Assembly (NCBI GenBank): GCA_030248065.1
Contig: JASAMV010006885.1
Coordinates: 23,721-87,720, forward strand
Reading direction: 5' to 3'
Length of the DNA: 64,000 nt
From: Rhynchonema sp. JSB1_4
Lineage: Eukaryota > Nematoda > Chromadorea > Monhysterida > Xyalidae
Shown here: piece after piece, positions 48,401-60,039 of the stretch
How positions within the stretch are numbered: position 1 is the first letter of the stretch
Layout: every line of letters begins with the position of its first letter
Notes under the pieces: model-generated
What the model was told of the DNA's origin: nothing
Seen by the model: only the letters and a program-made list of their open reading frames with translations
The model's database searches: none
Translations under genes and position numbers: made by a program

Positions 48401-48856
48401 TGCCTGGTGTTAAACGAGACTGACCAACTGCAACAAAATGAGGCTTTGGCACTTGTTACTTGCAGCTGTGTGCCTGTGGTCGAGCGAGAGCAAAGAACGC
48501 TGAATAAATGTGGAGGGCTCGCACACACCTGTTGATTGCCTGGTGTTAAACGAGACTGACCAACTGCAACAAAATTAGGCGTTTGGCACTTGTTACTTGC
48601 AGCTGTGTGCTTGTGGTCGAGCGAGAGCAAAGAACGCTGAATAAATGTGGAGGGCTCGCATACACCTGTTGATTGCCTGGTGTTAAACGAGACTGACCAA
48701 CTGCAACAAAATGAGGCGTTTTGGCACTTGTTACTTGCAGCTGTGTGCTTGTGGTCGAGCGAGAGCAAAGAACGCTGAATAAATGTGGAGGGCTCGCATA
48801 CACCTGTTGATTGCCTGGTGTTAAACGAGACTGACCAACTGCAACAAAATGAGGCT
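42462..48856. repeat. 137-bp satellite array, about 46 units
   Basis: Units begin GAGCAAAGAACGCTGAATAA and repeat every 137 bp. Most units from 42600 to 48000 look identical. Deviations gather at the edges: a G for A in the first unit, and several substitutions plus 1-bp indels after about 48130. One internal unit near 45225 lacks one G. Since 137 is not a multiple of 3, the repeated minus-strand open frames are three-frame read-through, not genes. Confidence 0.95.
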
Positions 48857-49509
48857 TTGCATTTGATTTGACATTTGAATAGAGTTTGAATATATTTGTC
48901 AAGTTTGATTTGACATTTGATCACATTTGAAGAGTTTTTTCTATTCAAATGTGTCAAATGTGTCTTGAATCGCTGTGTAGGTCAGCGCAGAGCCACCCAG
49001 AGGCAAAGAAACGCGGTGCAAGAAAGAGTGTATTTCAAGCTAACCAGCCACGTGGGGTGTATGAAACGTAGTACAACCGAACAAGCTGTGGCGTAAGCTG
49101 CCGCGCATACACGCACACACTTTGCCGCACTACAACGTATACCTACGCAAGAGGATCCGTGACCCAAGCATCCCTGCAGCTAAAATTGCGTGCACGTGCG
49201 TTAGCTCAATACAAGCACACACACACACACTGGCTGGTTAGCTACAGGCGCTCGTTGTGGCGAACAGAGACCAAAAGCTGTGCTTTTTATCGACGTCCAC
49301 GTGTGGGAGTAGTGAGTCACTTTGCGCGTGCACTGTTTGTGGTGTGGCTGGCTACGGCACCGAACCGACCTAAGGGTCCAGCGTGCGTTAGGGCCCGCGT
49401 GCATAAGGGCCCTGTACACTATTGGGCTGTGCTCCTTGAGGACGGTTTTGGACCTAGCCTTTGAGTGAGTTTGCTGGGTATCCATGGTTAAAGGCACATG
49501 TATAGTCCA

Positions 49510-49715
49510 TCCATCAGCTCATGACACTTTTTGTCAAGCTGAAAAGCTTGACAGGATCCAGTGCTGTTCCGGTTCCGGTGGGCTTACGAAAAAGAAAGAG
49601 AAATCGATTTTTATTTTATTTTTGTGCGCCGTTTTCTCTGACATTGCCTTGCGGAAGAACAATCTTTCACAACGGAACCTGAACCTCCCAAACAAAAGTG
49701 CCATGAGCTGATGGA
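49510..49715. mobile_element. 206-bp MITE related to 3089-3416
   Basis: TCCATCAGCTCATGACACTT at 49510 is inverted at 49694-49715 with one mismatch. The interior has GTTCCGGTTCCGG, also seen (inverted) near the right end of the 3089-3416 element. Confidence 0.65.
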
Positions 49716-51140
49716 CGGATATTACGTATAATGTTAACTCTGTCGGATTCAACTCAAAATCGACATGGCAAGCTAACAACAGTAAGGCATAACTTTTAGT
49801 CTCACACTAATTGTTCAGGATCACACTAAAAATAATGGGAAACTAATCAGGCAACCGAAATTGATTTAACCAAAACATGAAATGGAACTTGTAAGATGTA
49901 ATTGAACAACCGCTATACCGAACCTGTCAGGATGAAATTGAAGAAATTTCTCAGCTTTGAGTTGTATCAGTAAAAGGTTGCGAAAAAACCCGCTTGGATT
50001 TGCCAATCGGTCGTAGTCGTGATGATATAGCAGCTAAATCAGCTGGTTGTTTTCATTGAAATTCTTGTCAAACGATCAGTAATAATGAAACAAGGAAAAC
50101 ACAGAAAGACCAAAAATATGCTTCCCCAGCCCTTCTGAGCAGTGTGTTAGCAACAAAGCAAACAACATGGACAAAAGAGACCAGCCCGAAGACACATTCG
50201 AGCGCTCAAGTTCACTACCGCATGTGTTGTGTGACGAAAAAACGTACTCTCCGGGCGGGGTAACAAAAAGTAATCGGCTTAGTTGCACCAGCGCGGCCGC
50301 AAAAAACCTCCAACTCCAAGCTGGTTGGTGCTTGAAACAAATTTCCATGTGGGAAAAATGTCGGGCCCCATGATTAGGGTCACACGTTTTTTTAACCATT
50401 GCAATCAAGCTGACCCAATAAATTGCTTCCGCATCTAAAAGCATGACTCGTCGGATGCAAGCAGAATGCAGAACACACAAAAGCACACACACACACTGCA
50501 TATTGGTCTGTAACTTGCTCACAACATAAAGTGTCCATACAGTCGTGGTGTACTGGTTTCCACCCTTCAAGCAAGGGGTGTACATGCATGAGTGACGTGA
50601 GCTGGGCTTTGTGACCAAAACGCTATTATTGTTGATTGGTTGGCTGTGATAGGGGCACACAACAACAACGGTACTGTCCGTGATGGCCAGTACGCAGTTT
50701 GGCGGCGCCTCACTGGCACATTTGCCGATTTCCGGAATCCGGCATGACACAGCTGCACAAGTCATGAAGTCAAAGTGTAAATTGGCCACGGAACAAGATT
50801 TAGTACAGATGCAAAAGAGCTAAGGGTGCAATGATGTACATAATGTAATGTGACGATTTTATACTGGTCAATATCGCAACGATATTCAACTCTTCAGTTC
50901 CATAAATGGTGCACATATTGTAATCCATCACAACACACTCGAGTGTTCATTATAACTTATTATGTAGTTCGATATAAAATAGTCCAACTCTTGCTGCGCT
51001 TAAATACACATACATTGTACATACATTGAATGGGTGTTGATTGATTATGATCTGTAAAAATAAATACTTGATTCACAGGAAAAAGGTATTACTCTTTCTT
51101 ATACACCAGCGCGCTCGACAATTTCTCCAAAGAATTTGTT
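49716..51140. other. Spacer, no confident gene
   Basis: A minus-strand frame around 50590-50760 encodes CRIPEIGKCASEAPPNC and might be an exon, but I cannot tie it to any neighbour or family. Confidence 0.35.
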
Positions 51141-54100
51141 TCACTTAATTTCTTTGATTATTTCGGTAGTGGCTGCTTCAGCCCCTTCTTGCACAAATTC
51201 GGTCGCTTTGTCGACGATGTACATGTCATCGTCAGCGCTGTCCGATTGAGTCGCATCGTCAGGGTCTTCGTGTTTGTGTTGGAAAATGTTTCGGGTTCGG
51301 TTGAAGCTGGAAACATGCAACTCATCATAGTCACGCCCGTGTGTGCACCTTTATTGCCATCAGGTTGGGAGGGAATCACATAGAGTGGTTGGCTGTTTGA
51401 AGTCATGTGATTTTGCAATATGAAGACCCCCAACACCAACAAACGTCCATACGCGCACCAAGTGCTCGAACGGATTGCTTATCGGGATCCAGAGAATGAA
51501 TCGGATCCGGATTTCTTAACGGGATTGAAGCTTTCCCGGGTGAAGATTGGTCATCGAGATCGGACTCGGAATCGGGATTTTTGGCAGAATATTAACCACC
51601 TTTACAGATGACTTTTCATTTTTGGACCCCGCAGTCAAGCTACAAAGCACGCGCAGCAATAACGACAACAGATTGCGCAAAAAGATGCAAAATTGGCCAT
51701 TTTTCTTCCACATTTTTGTTGTCATACTCAGTTCTGTATCATGCAAAAGTGATAAAACTTTACTATTTAGTAGCTCCCTAATCCAGATAAAAATTTCAAT
51801 GAGAATGCCGGATCGAGATCGGGATCCGGAGAATTAATCGGGATCGGATTTCGCGGGATTTTATCGCGATTGAAAGTGTCCGGATCAGGATTTCGGGATC
51901 GGGCTCGGGATCCCGTTCGAGCACGTCAGCGTGCATAATATTCGTTGGCCCCAAAAAAGGGAGTACCCAAAGGAGCAAACTGTGCAAATGAAATGAAAAA
52001 CCAACACTTTTTGGAAGAGTGCATGTACTGATTGTGTGAAGAAGACGACATGATGCACAAACAGCTGTGTGCCGAGATACAGCCAGTCTCGACGCGAAAG
52101 TGGTCGCTCGGCATGGCTGGGCACAAGACGTCGTTTTGGATTTCGGTCTAACGCGGCGGTCAGGTTCACGAAAATGTCCTGTCAATTTAGTAGGTATGTA
52201 CGTGACTCAATTCCTTTTGTTGCAATTTTTAAAACTGCTGGTCAACAACCCATCGACCTCGCTTAATCTTGGGGGCAGTGCACATTAAGAAAGGTGGGAT
52301 TATCGTGCTACTCGACTCTGACTTGGAGAGTCGATTCGTTGCTTCCTGATGTTTCACGGCCAGGTTGAAGTTTGCCCCTCAATGAAAAAATGCAAAAGTT
52401 ATGCTGGCTTCCCGTGGAAAGCACAATTCACAGCGACGTTTAAGAATTTCAGAATATCAAGCACAAACATTTATTTCATCGGTATGATATACGGCTTTGC
52501 AGGAAACAGCTTGCATCCTAAATGAGAAAACATTTAGTTCCAAAAACTTGGTGTTTTTGGTCACCGTTTTCTTCGTCGATAATTTTAAGCATCTGTGATT
52601 AACCAGCAAATGTGTTGATGGGACACAAAAATCCTCTAGTTACTGTCCACATATCCTGTGCTTTTGAGTTCTCTGCACCAAACACAGCTAATACAATAAT
52701 TCGGACAATATGCGCAAGTCGGTCATTATCAGCGCGCGCGCTCAAAAACAACGTGCAGATTCGAGCACTCAAAAATGTTTTGTCTTTTTTGGGGTCGCGC
52801 ACGCCCATAATGACCGACCTGCGCATGTTGTCCGAATTATTGTGTTAGCTGTGTTTGGTGCAGAGAACTCAAAAGCACAGGTTATGTACACAGTAATTAG
52901 AGGATTTTTGTGTCCGATCAACACATTTGCTGGTCAATCGCAGATGCTTAAAATTATCTGCGAAGAAAACGGTGACCAAAAAACACTAGGTTTTTGGAAC
53001 TAAATGACTTCTCCTTTAGGATGCAAGCTGTTTCCTGCATAGCCGTATATCATACTGATGAAATAAATGTTTGTGTTTGATATTCTGAAATTCTTAGACG
53101 TTGCCGCGAATTGTCCTTTCCACGGCAACCCCGCATAATTTTAGCATTTTTTCACTAAGGGGCAAACTTCAACCCGGCCGTGAAACATCAGGAAGAACCA
53201 ATCGACTCCCCAAGTCAGGGTCGAGTAACACGATATTCCACCTTTGTTCATGTGCACTGCCCCAAAGATTAAACAAAGTCGATGGGTTGTGGACCAGCAG
53301 CTTTAAGGCCGAATATGATAGGGCAAATTTATGGCACTTTTGGTCCATCAGTTTCGGGCGAGAGTGATCTCGTATGTATACATGTACATAAGTAGGCCAC
53401 ACTGTAACTGCGATCGTGTTGAACGGTTCTGAGGACTCTAATAAATACAAAAGCACCAATGCTGCTAAGCTACACGTTTCTAGAAAATTATAGTGTATTC
53501 TCACACGAATGAAATTCCATGGCCGCTCCAAGTCCGTGGTGCCAGAAAAAGTGTGTCCAATGAAGGGACACTGAGACAGACTCACCATCATAACACATAT
53601 CGGCGCATAAATGCCCAGCACTATGGCCATCGTTATCTGCATCTAAAAATGGAGACTCCGGTGTTTTGTATTCTTGAGTTACGGTGTAGCTTCAGACTAA
53701 CAGCCGTTGATACGGGCGTAATCAATGTCGGTTTGTACACACCAATTACGGATACGGCCGCTACGTAGAGAGCGATGCTAATGAACCAAGCAATTAGCAC
53801 GGCACATCCTCCTGGCATGCAGTGCTGAAATGGCGATTTGAAAGAACAACTATTTTATTTCTAGGCTGCCTTCACAATGCATGCGAGTTAGCGATTTTGC
53901 GAGTTTGCGAGCCGCGCTAGGCTGACTCGCAAAATCGCAAACTCGCATGCATTATGAAGGCAGCCTTACCGACCGGTGGATACACCGAGATCACGAATGC
54001 ACCACTTGACCCCATTAGTTACACAGGCTGATATTGCAAATCGAAAATCGATATTGACTCGGTTATCAGATCGACATTCAGTTCTGAAGATTCAGGCCCC

Positions 54101-55432
54101 GATACAGCCGGAGACTTAGTATTACTGAACTGCTATGCCTACAGCACTTGCTGTATGTTTCAGCCATACATAAATATCCGGGACTGAAAAGGCTCATAGA
54201 AACTAAGACGTGCCAGCTCACCGGTGTGAACAACAGGGATAGAAACATAGAGATGAAACAGCAGAGCGTGCACAGACTCATTATGATCGATGGTAACCAT
54301 GAGTGAAAGAAGGCCGTCACCGTGCCCAACATGAACGACAGAGAGGCCACCTGAATGAAACGGCCTGATACATCTTATTCGTGGTGGGGTCACAGTTGGC
54401 AATCGGATCTGTGCTGTGTGACGTACTAAATTTCAGCATATTTTCATATCTTCAGCGTCAATGTTCTTGTTATCGAATGCATGTGTATGTAGTACAACGT
54501 CCAGTCTCGTAATGGATATTAAATGGTCTTATTAAAAATATATCCCATCCATGGTAATCCGATCACCAAGTTTGACATAGGCCCCCGATTGTTTCAAATA
54601 AATCGATGTCAGTACTACATACTCACTCACCACTGCAGTCATTGTGATCACGCCCCAGGACCACTGCCAAATTCGACGGTACTTGTCGGCGTGCCAAAGA
54701 ATGAAGTTAACCGCCACGTACACGAGTCTGTAAAGTTGTTCGTGTTGTTGAAACAACCAAAAATACAAAGAGCTAATCAAAGATACTGTATTTCGAATTT
54801 TACTAGTATCTTAGTTTTGACCAGCGTAAAAAATTGGTTCTCGATTCAGAACTTCTACGCCGGTCCAAACTTGGGGCATCAGTGACCCAAGAAATGTTTT
54901 GGATACCAAGGTCATGACTCAAGCACGATTAGCGGACATATCCGATCACAAGTTTGAAAAATTTAAAGCCGGTGGAAACGTTCAACCTATGGACCAACAA
55001 CTAACACAGAAATGATCATCATTGCGTATTCCTGTTCCACCGATCCGAGCAGAGGCACCCAGTCGGGCATTGTTGTCGGCTCGGTGAACTTTTTGTTGAT
55101 CACCTCGACATTCAGAAACGCCACTTGCACGCCTGTGACCAGCGTAAACATTAGGGTCACCAAAGCCATCACCTGGAATAAAAGTATTTGCTAGGCTTTG
55201 TACACCTGAAGTAAGTAACAATTGTATATATGTAGTATTAGTATGGTATACCTTTCTCACAAAAATAACGCGTGGTTTGTCCTCAACGAAAGGCGGGGCA
55301 TAATCCGGTGTACCCTCATCTTTAGGATCTTTCCGCAGCCCCGTGATTCTCTCGCCCTCGCCGTAATTGACTGAAGTGTCCGGGATGAGCGCCGGTTGTT
55401 GGCGATCCAGGCGGAAGCATTTGCAAGTCAGC
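51141..55432 (-). CDS. TMBIM/Lifeguard-like membrane protein B, first exon unresolved
   Basis: Exons are 55432-55252, 55172-55006, 54727-54631, 54350-54222, 53824-53702, 53642-about 53437 and 51306-51141 (TGA), together 356 codons in phase. Family signs are DKPRVIFVRK-V before TM1, an ordered set of about seven helices, and RPWNFIRVRIHYNFLE...LVLLYLL at the end, in the place of the PEEYVFAALNLY helix of Lifeguard proteins. The last exon adds an acidic tail (HEDPDDATQSDSADDD...). Its donor (GA|GTCC) is my weakest join. Exon 1 starts in phase 2 with no in-frame ATG, and only 185 bases separate it from the stop of gene A, so the true start is unknown. Lifeguard proteins act in ER, Golgi or plasma membranes in calcium and cell-death control; sequence divergence here is high. 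Confidence 0.6.
52235..53300. mobile_element. 1.07-kb near-palindrome (foldback-like)
   Basis: Arms of about 510 bp (52235-52740 and 52796-53300) are inverted copies with scattered mismatches, with a loop of about 55 bp containing GCGCGCGCGC. The outer ends read CTGCTGGTC(A/C)ACAACCCATCGA. The element lies in the last intron of the TMBIM-like gene B. Confidence 0.8.
53863..53966. repeat. 104-bp hairpin MITE
   Basis: AGGCTGCCTTCACAATGCAT at the left is inverted at the right (ATGCATTATGAAGGCAGCCT), with GCGATTTTGCGAGT paired further in. It lies in an intron of gene B. Confidence 0.75.
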
Positions 55433-55448
55433 CTGAAAAGAATAAAGT

Positions 55449-55454
55449 TTTATT
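55449..55454 (-). other. Putative polyadenylation signal of TMBIM-like gene A
   Basis: Minus-strand AATAAA about 165 bases after the stop of gene A and only about 17 bases before the first recognised exon of gene B. Confidence 0.4.
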
Positions 55455-55616
55455 TTTTGAAAGTTCGCTTTTCAAGCTCAGGCCTGCTGAAACAATAACC
55501 CGCGTTAAATTTGGATCTAATCTATACTGCGTTGCAACATTGCGGCCACGGTTTTCAACCAGCACTTGTCGTTTTCATTTTCCCGTGCTCGAAAGTGCTA
55601 TTTTTAAGACAAACTT

Positions 55617-57822
55617 TTAGAAAAAAGTAGTGTCTAACAAGTATAATAATGCGTTCTGTATATCGGCCACATGATGTATGAGTGTTTGTGAGAATGCAAA
55701 CACCCAGTCGTTGGGCGTGATTGGGGTTTGTTTGTATTCGGGCACCATACGCTCCGTTTCGTAGTTTTCGCTCATTATGTCCCCGACGTTGTCACAGATG
55801 TCCTGCAGACTGTTGATCAGTGTGTTTTGGTTGCCCTTTTCGATTCCGCCTATTTTCACATAGACGGGCGTGCAACAGGTTTTCGGATATGAGCTTTAAA
55901 AAGTCAAATAATCCTTAACCATCATAAACAGCACCGGGACAAAGATTCCAAATCCAATTGATACGGCTATCTGGTGCTGAAATATGTATAACTTGTTCAG
56001 TTGGTTCACAGTCTGTTGCTTTCATCAAAGAGCAGACTGACGGTTTCCGATATTGGCGACAGACGGACGGGGTCGATAATAGCCAGGGTGACCACCGTTG
56101 GCACATAGAGCACCAGTGCGAATACACTGGTCAACCAGACGGTCGTGTCACCGTAGTTCAGGCACTTAAATGGAAAGTAAATTGCTGCATGCAACTTATG
56201 CAAGATCCTAATCAAACTTTGAGAACCAAATGGGTACCAACCAAAGTGGACATAAACACGAAAACGCAGCAGATGGCACAAATGCCCGAGCCGATCATCG
56301 GTACCCACGATTGGCAGAGAGCTGTGACGCTACCGAACATCAACGATAGAAAGGCGACCTGCAACCCTGTGGTGGTTCGCTCTCCCGCAAAAGCTAGTTG
56401 GCGACTGTCGACAGCTGGGTCTCGAAAACAAAGTAAAAAGCAATAGGATTTTTAACCAGAAGAACGAAGCTAAAGAATCCGCCACAGCATTTCGACTTGC
56501 GTCGGCAATTGTGACAGTGCCAGAGCAGGAAGGCTACAAGCAGAAATGCGAATCTGCAAAGAAGACGAAAAATTTGATGGTAAATTTTTTTGAAGACAGT
56601 CAGAAGACAGGCACTGTATCAGCTTGAAGTCAGGCCCTACGGCAAGGCAAAGGCAATTCGCGTTTGAGATAGTATTATGCCAGGCTGAAAACGCTGAATT
56701 TGTGTCACGTGAGGTTTCACCTGGTCTTTACAGCGATTCTGTTTGAAACTATACGATGAGGATTTAGGACGTGGCCCCGGCTGTCCGTCAATGTGACGAG
56801 ACCTAACCAGACTTGGTCTCCTAGTTGTTGTGATTGATTGCCGCCGCACTTGCGACAGTTTCACTAACACAGTGGCGGCCATGATTGCAACGTCCTGCGG
56901 CACGTTGCCAAGTACCGGCACCCATTTTGGCAACCGTTTTGTCTCGGCGAACGGAGCGCGCAAACGATCGATGAGCAAAAACGTTACCTGCACGCCGGCG
57001 ACCAACACGAACTGCAGGGTGAGTAGGGTGAACACCTGTGGTTGGGTGGTGAAACATCATTTGGTTGAGAGAGTGAACACCTGTACCCGATGGAGTGGTT
57101 ATCGTTGAGTCAAATGCAACAGTAAGGGCGACAACCATACGACAATGCTACAACAAACGGGGCGCCGTTTATTATTCAACATCGTCTGCTGCCAACAAGC
57201 AAACTCAACCATTGCTTTGACAATGCTACACTCAAAGCATACCGTAGGCTACAGTATGTTTTGAGCCACGCATACCACCGTACTTAGGGGCCACGTGGTG
57301 GTTTTTGCCAACAACGGATTTGCTCGGAAATATCTCTCAATGGAACAGCTTTATGCTCATCTGACTTCAAAGCGTTTTCATCAGCTCGCGTTGGTGTGGG
57401 CTAAGGTGTCGCTGCGCTTTCCGTCAAATGTCACATCAACAGAGGCGCATTATATCACTTTCAAACTCACTTGGCAGCATGCCAACCTTTCTCACAAACG
57501 CATTTCGCACTCTCGCATCGACGAACGCGGGTGCCCAGTGTTTCTTCATGTGTTGTTGTTCTCGCTGACTTTCGCTGTCCGCTGCTGCAGCCTGGTCTGA
57601 ATTCGCTGGTTTTGGCTGGCTCGTTATCGGCGTGTCAGGGTCCTGACTGGGTTCTTCTTGGCTTCGAGCCGATTTGGATTTTGATTTCTCCGTTTTTGAT
57701 TTGGCTGTTTCTTCGTCTGCGCCCGCTTCACTGCGTTTTGGGACAACATCAAGTGCGATTTCATTCATTTTCTTCTCGGTGTTTCTGGGTACGGTCTTTG
57801 ACGATTCGATCATATTTTTCAC
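55617..57822 (-). CDS. TMBIM/Lifeguard-like membrane protein A, seven exons
   Basis: Exons are 57822-57487, 57035-56869, 56553-56457, 56358-about 56242 (or 56227), 56164-56042, 55976-55920 and about 55802-55617 (TAA), giving about 360-365 residues. Exon 1 is a charged cytosolic region (Lys/Ser/Glu-rich) ending WAPAFVDARVRNAFVRK-V, the segment that precedes TM1 in Lifeguard proteins. Then follow TM1 (FTLLTLQFVLVAGVQVTF), FAFLLVAFLLW, VAFLSLMFGSVTAL, WLTSVFALVLYVPTVV, IAVSIGFGIFVPVLF and the C-terminal ITPNDWVFAFSQ...ALLYLLD. Exons 2, 3, 5 and 6 have the same lengths as in gene B (167, 97, 123, 57 up to its donor), so the two arose by tandem duplication. Exon 4's donor and exon 7's acceptor are less certain. 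Confidence 0.7.
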
Positions 57823-58055
57823 TCGATGATCGATTTTTGCTTGTACGATTTTGGTTTCTGTGATGTGTTTGAATTTCTAACAAATTTGGAATTAGCCCTG
57901 TTCATTTTTAAAAGGCTGCTCTTTTGGAACAAAAAGTACCTTTTGATTCAATACTATATGTCCAGGCTCTTTGTTGGTTTTCTTATTCTTTCAGAATTCG
58001 GCAACGCGATGAATTCCTGTTTTTGTCGTATAAGCGAATAAATTCAGAAATTGTA

Positions 58056-58435
58056 TCAGTAAAAAGTGAAACGAATACAAGCTGTTACATACTCGCAATC
58101 ACGCACGCAAGGCAAAACCACCCAAGCCACGTTTGACACATCAGAAACCACGTTGCTCACTCGGCGTGCATATCTGACGTGACAAACTTTGCTGCTTTGG
58201 GCTGCCTTATGATCCATCGTGTCCAGCAGCGTTCGTGTGAAGTCGGCCAATGCCCGGCATTCCATTGCATGCGATGGGTGGAAAGTTTCCACCTCAGCAT
58301 GTTGGTCGGCCGATGATAATGTCGAGTCTGATAAATGTGATGGAGGTTTTGAACAAACGATCATATGAATTGGAAAATTACCTCGAGTTCAAGTTCAAGT
58401 TCAAGTTTTTTATTGCATCAGAAGCAACATGGTAA
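58056..58435. other. Unassigned, no confident gene
   Basis: A minus-strand frame (58056-58364) has a His/Cys-containing sequence (ETFHPSHAMECRALADF) but no recognised domain or clear splice context. Near 58385 there is a CAAGTT simple repeat. Confidence 0.3.
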
Positions 58436-58656
58436 CGTCAACAACACGCATAAGCTGGACAGTAACGACGAAACCATAAATAATTACAAGTGTTTAGTGG
58501 GCCAGTGGTTAGTTACGGATCGAGAGATGTAGATGATGATAAGGAGCAAAAAACACAGAAAACACAGAAACACAGCATGATCGGTCAATTACATTTCACA
58601 CACGGACAGAATAAATTTCACTGGCAGCAATCGCAATTTGTACAACAATTCAACAA

Positions 58657-58893
58657 TCAAGCTTTGCGAACGAATGACTCCTTTGAATGTGCCCATTCGC
58701 AGGAAAACAGCAAAATCAGGTAAAGCATTGTAAAGATGGGACATGATAACAATAGCACTGGTAGCGAGAATATGAGTTTTAGCACGTGGGATACAAATGG
58801 CACGAGAATGATTAAGACGTCAACCGGAGCGAGAATTGGAATCAGAAATGAACGAAATAGAGTCAACAGGAGCAGCACGAATACCAAGAACAT
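58657..58893 (-). CDS. Possible small membrane-protein exon
   Basis: A 78-codon frame is almost continuously hydrophobic (FLVFVLLLLTLF..., LIILVPFVSHVLKLIF, MLYLILLFS) and could span the membrane three times. It ends CEWAHSKESFVRKA. I see no relation to the TMBIM-like exons and no supporting splice sites. The opposite strand is Asn/Thr/Arg-rich, so the hydrophobicity may be compositional. Confidence 0.25.
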   Translation of the reverse strand: MFLVFVLLLLTLFRSFLIPILAPVDVLIILVPFVSHVLKLIFSLPVLLLSCPIFTMLYLILLFSCEWAHSKESFVRKA

Positions 58894-59095
58894 AAGAATG
58901 CATCAATCTCAATCTGGAGCGCAACATAGGGAATGAACCATATGTCGCTTAGCATTACCATGCTATAGCTCCGCCAGGATGCAAGTATACAGCACACGTT
59001 GGTCAATCACCAGCAGCAATGTGTGACACACGGTTGACCAGCGGATAGTGTCATGCTGACCTATCGGACACAAAACGATTCACATGACATGGTCC

Positions 59096-59610
59096 CAGGG
59101 TTGGGCAAAAAAAACGACGGCGTTTTTTCTTAAAAAAAACGACGTTTTTTTAAAAAAAAACGCCTGGTTCGTTTTTCGTTTTTTTTAAATCCTGAATTTC
59201 CTTGATTTTCCCTGATTTTTCAGGGAAAGTACCCTGATCATCAAGGAAAATCAGTTTTTTGTCCCATTTTTTTCAAAAAATTTTCGACCAATTTTTACTT
59301 TGTCGAGATACGTCGATATACGGAGTTTGATTTTCAATGATGACCCCAGCCAAAGTTGGTCCCATGATGCGGGTCTGCTATGGGATCTTAAGAACTCGCT
59401 ATAAAAGGGTTGAAACCCATTTATTTTGCCTCAGAACACATAGAATTACTTCATTTAACCACGTTTTCTTCCCAACATGAGCGTTTTCCAATTTTTTTGG
59501 TGGCATATTTTGGTCATCTGGGCGTTTTAAAAAAAACGTTTTTTTTAAAAAAAACGTTTTTTTTTTAAAAAACGATTTTTCGGAAAAAAAACGTTTTTTG
59601 CCCAACCCTG
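59096..59610. mobile_element. hAT-type MITE, copy 2, with perfect 8-bp TSD
   Basis: The element is bounded by CAGGGTTGGGCAAAAAA and its inverse. It is flanked by CATGGTCC on both sides (59088-59095 and 59611-59618). It shares its core with 5278-5777. There is no transposase. Confidence 0.9.
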
Positions 59611-60039
59611 CATGGTCCACGTCATCCACGTCATCAACGGTACAGACAAAATTTGCGATACCACCGGTAAGTTTAATAAATTTCATAGCCAATCGTTATC
59701 AAGTTAAGGACTGTTGATGCGGTTCCAGTCAGTTCGCACAAAAATGACCAGCATATTGGGGTACGGTATGGTCTGGTTTTGCTTTCATATGAGAGCGAAG
59801 AATATGTGAGTATCTCTGCGATATTGATTTTCGATATCCTTTGTTTGTGTGGGAGTGCGGGCGATATCTCAAGGAACCAGGGTTTCTACCATATTCTCCG
59901 GTGTTTCCGTTTCAAAAACAATAAAGGGCCATTGTTTTCGCCTGAAAAAACGTGCGCAACTTCCACCGCCCTCCTCCCTCACTTTTTAGGTCAGCTTGTT
60001 CCAGTAGAAAACAAAAGATGCCATTATGGACAAAATGAG

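Larger units (their letters stand above)
40251..48978. mobile_element. 8.7-kb element with 25-bp perfect terminal inverted repeats
   Basis: ACACAGCGATTCAAGACACA plus five more bases at 40251-40275 is perfectly inverted at 48954-48978. Next to each end lies a zone rich in TCAAATG/TCAAACTT motifs (about 40276-40590 left, 48856-48953 right). Inside are two tRNA-like copies and the 137-bp satellite. I find no transposase or other gene. The layout resembles foldback-type elements. No target duplication is clear. Confidence 0.7.

Noticed and set aside
42462..48856. CRISPR array
   Set aside because: The whole 137-bp unit is conserved, with no variable spacers, and the genome is eukaryotic.
42437..48957. 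Over 40 overlapping minus-strand frames of 105 codons (and one of 273)
   Set aside because: They recur every 137 bp with the satellite, read all three frames in turn, and have no start or splice logic. They are a by-product of the repeat.
50076..50789. 237-codon minus-strand frame
   Set aside because: There is no domain, no fitting splice sites to the neighbouring exons, and it contains CA microsatellite. A short exon near 50600-50760 remains possible but unsupported.
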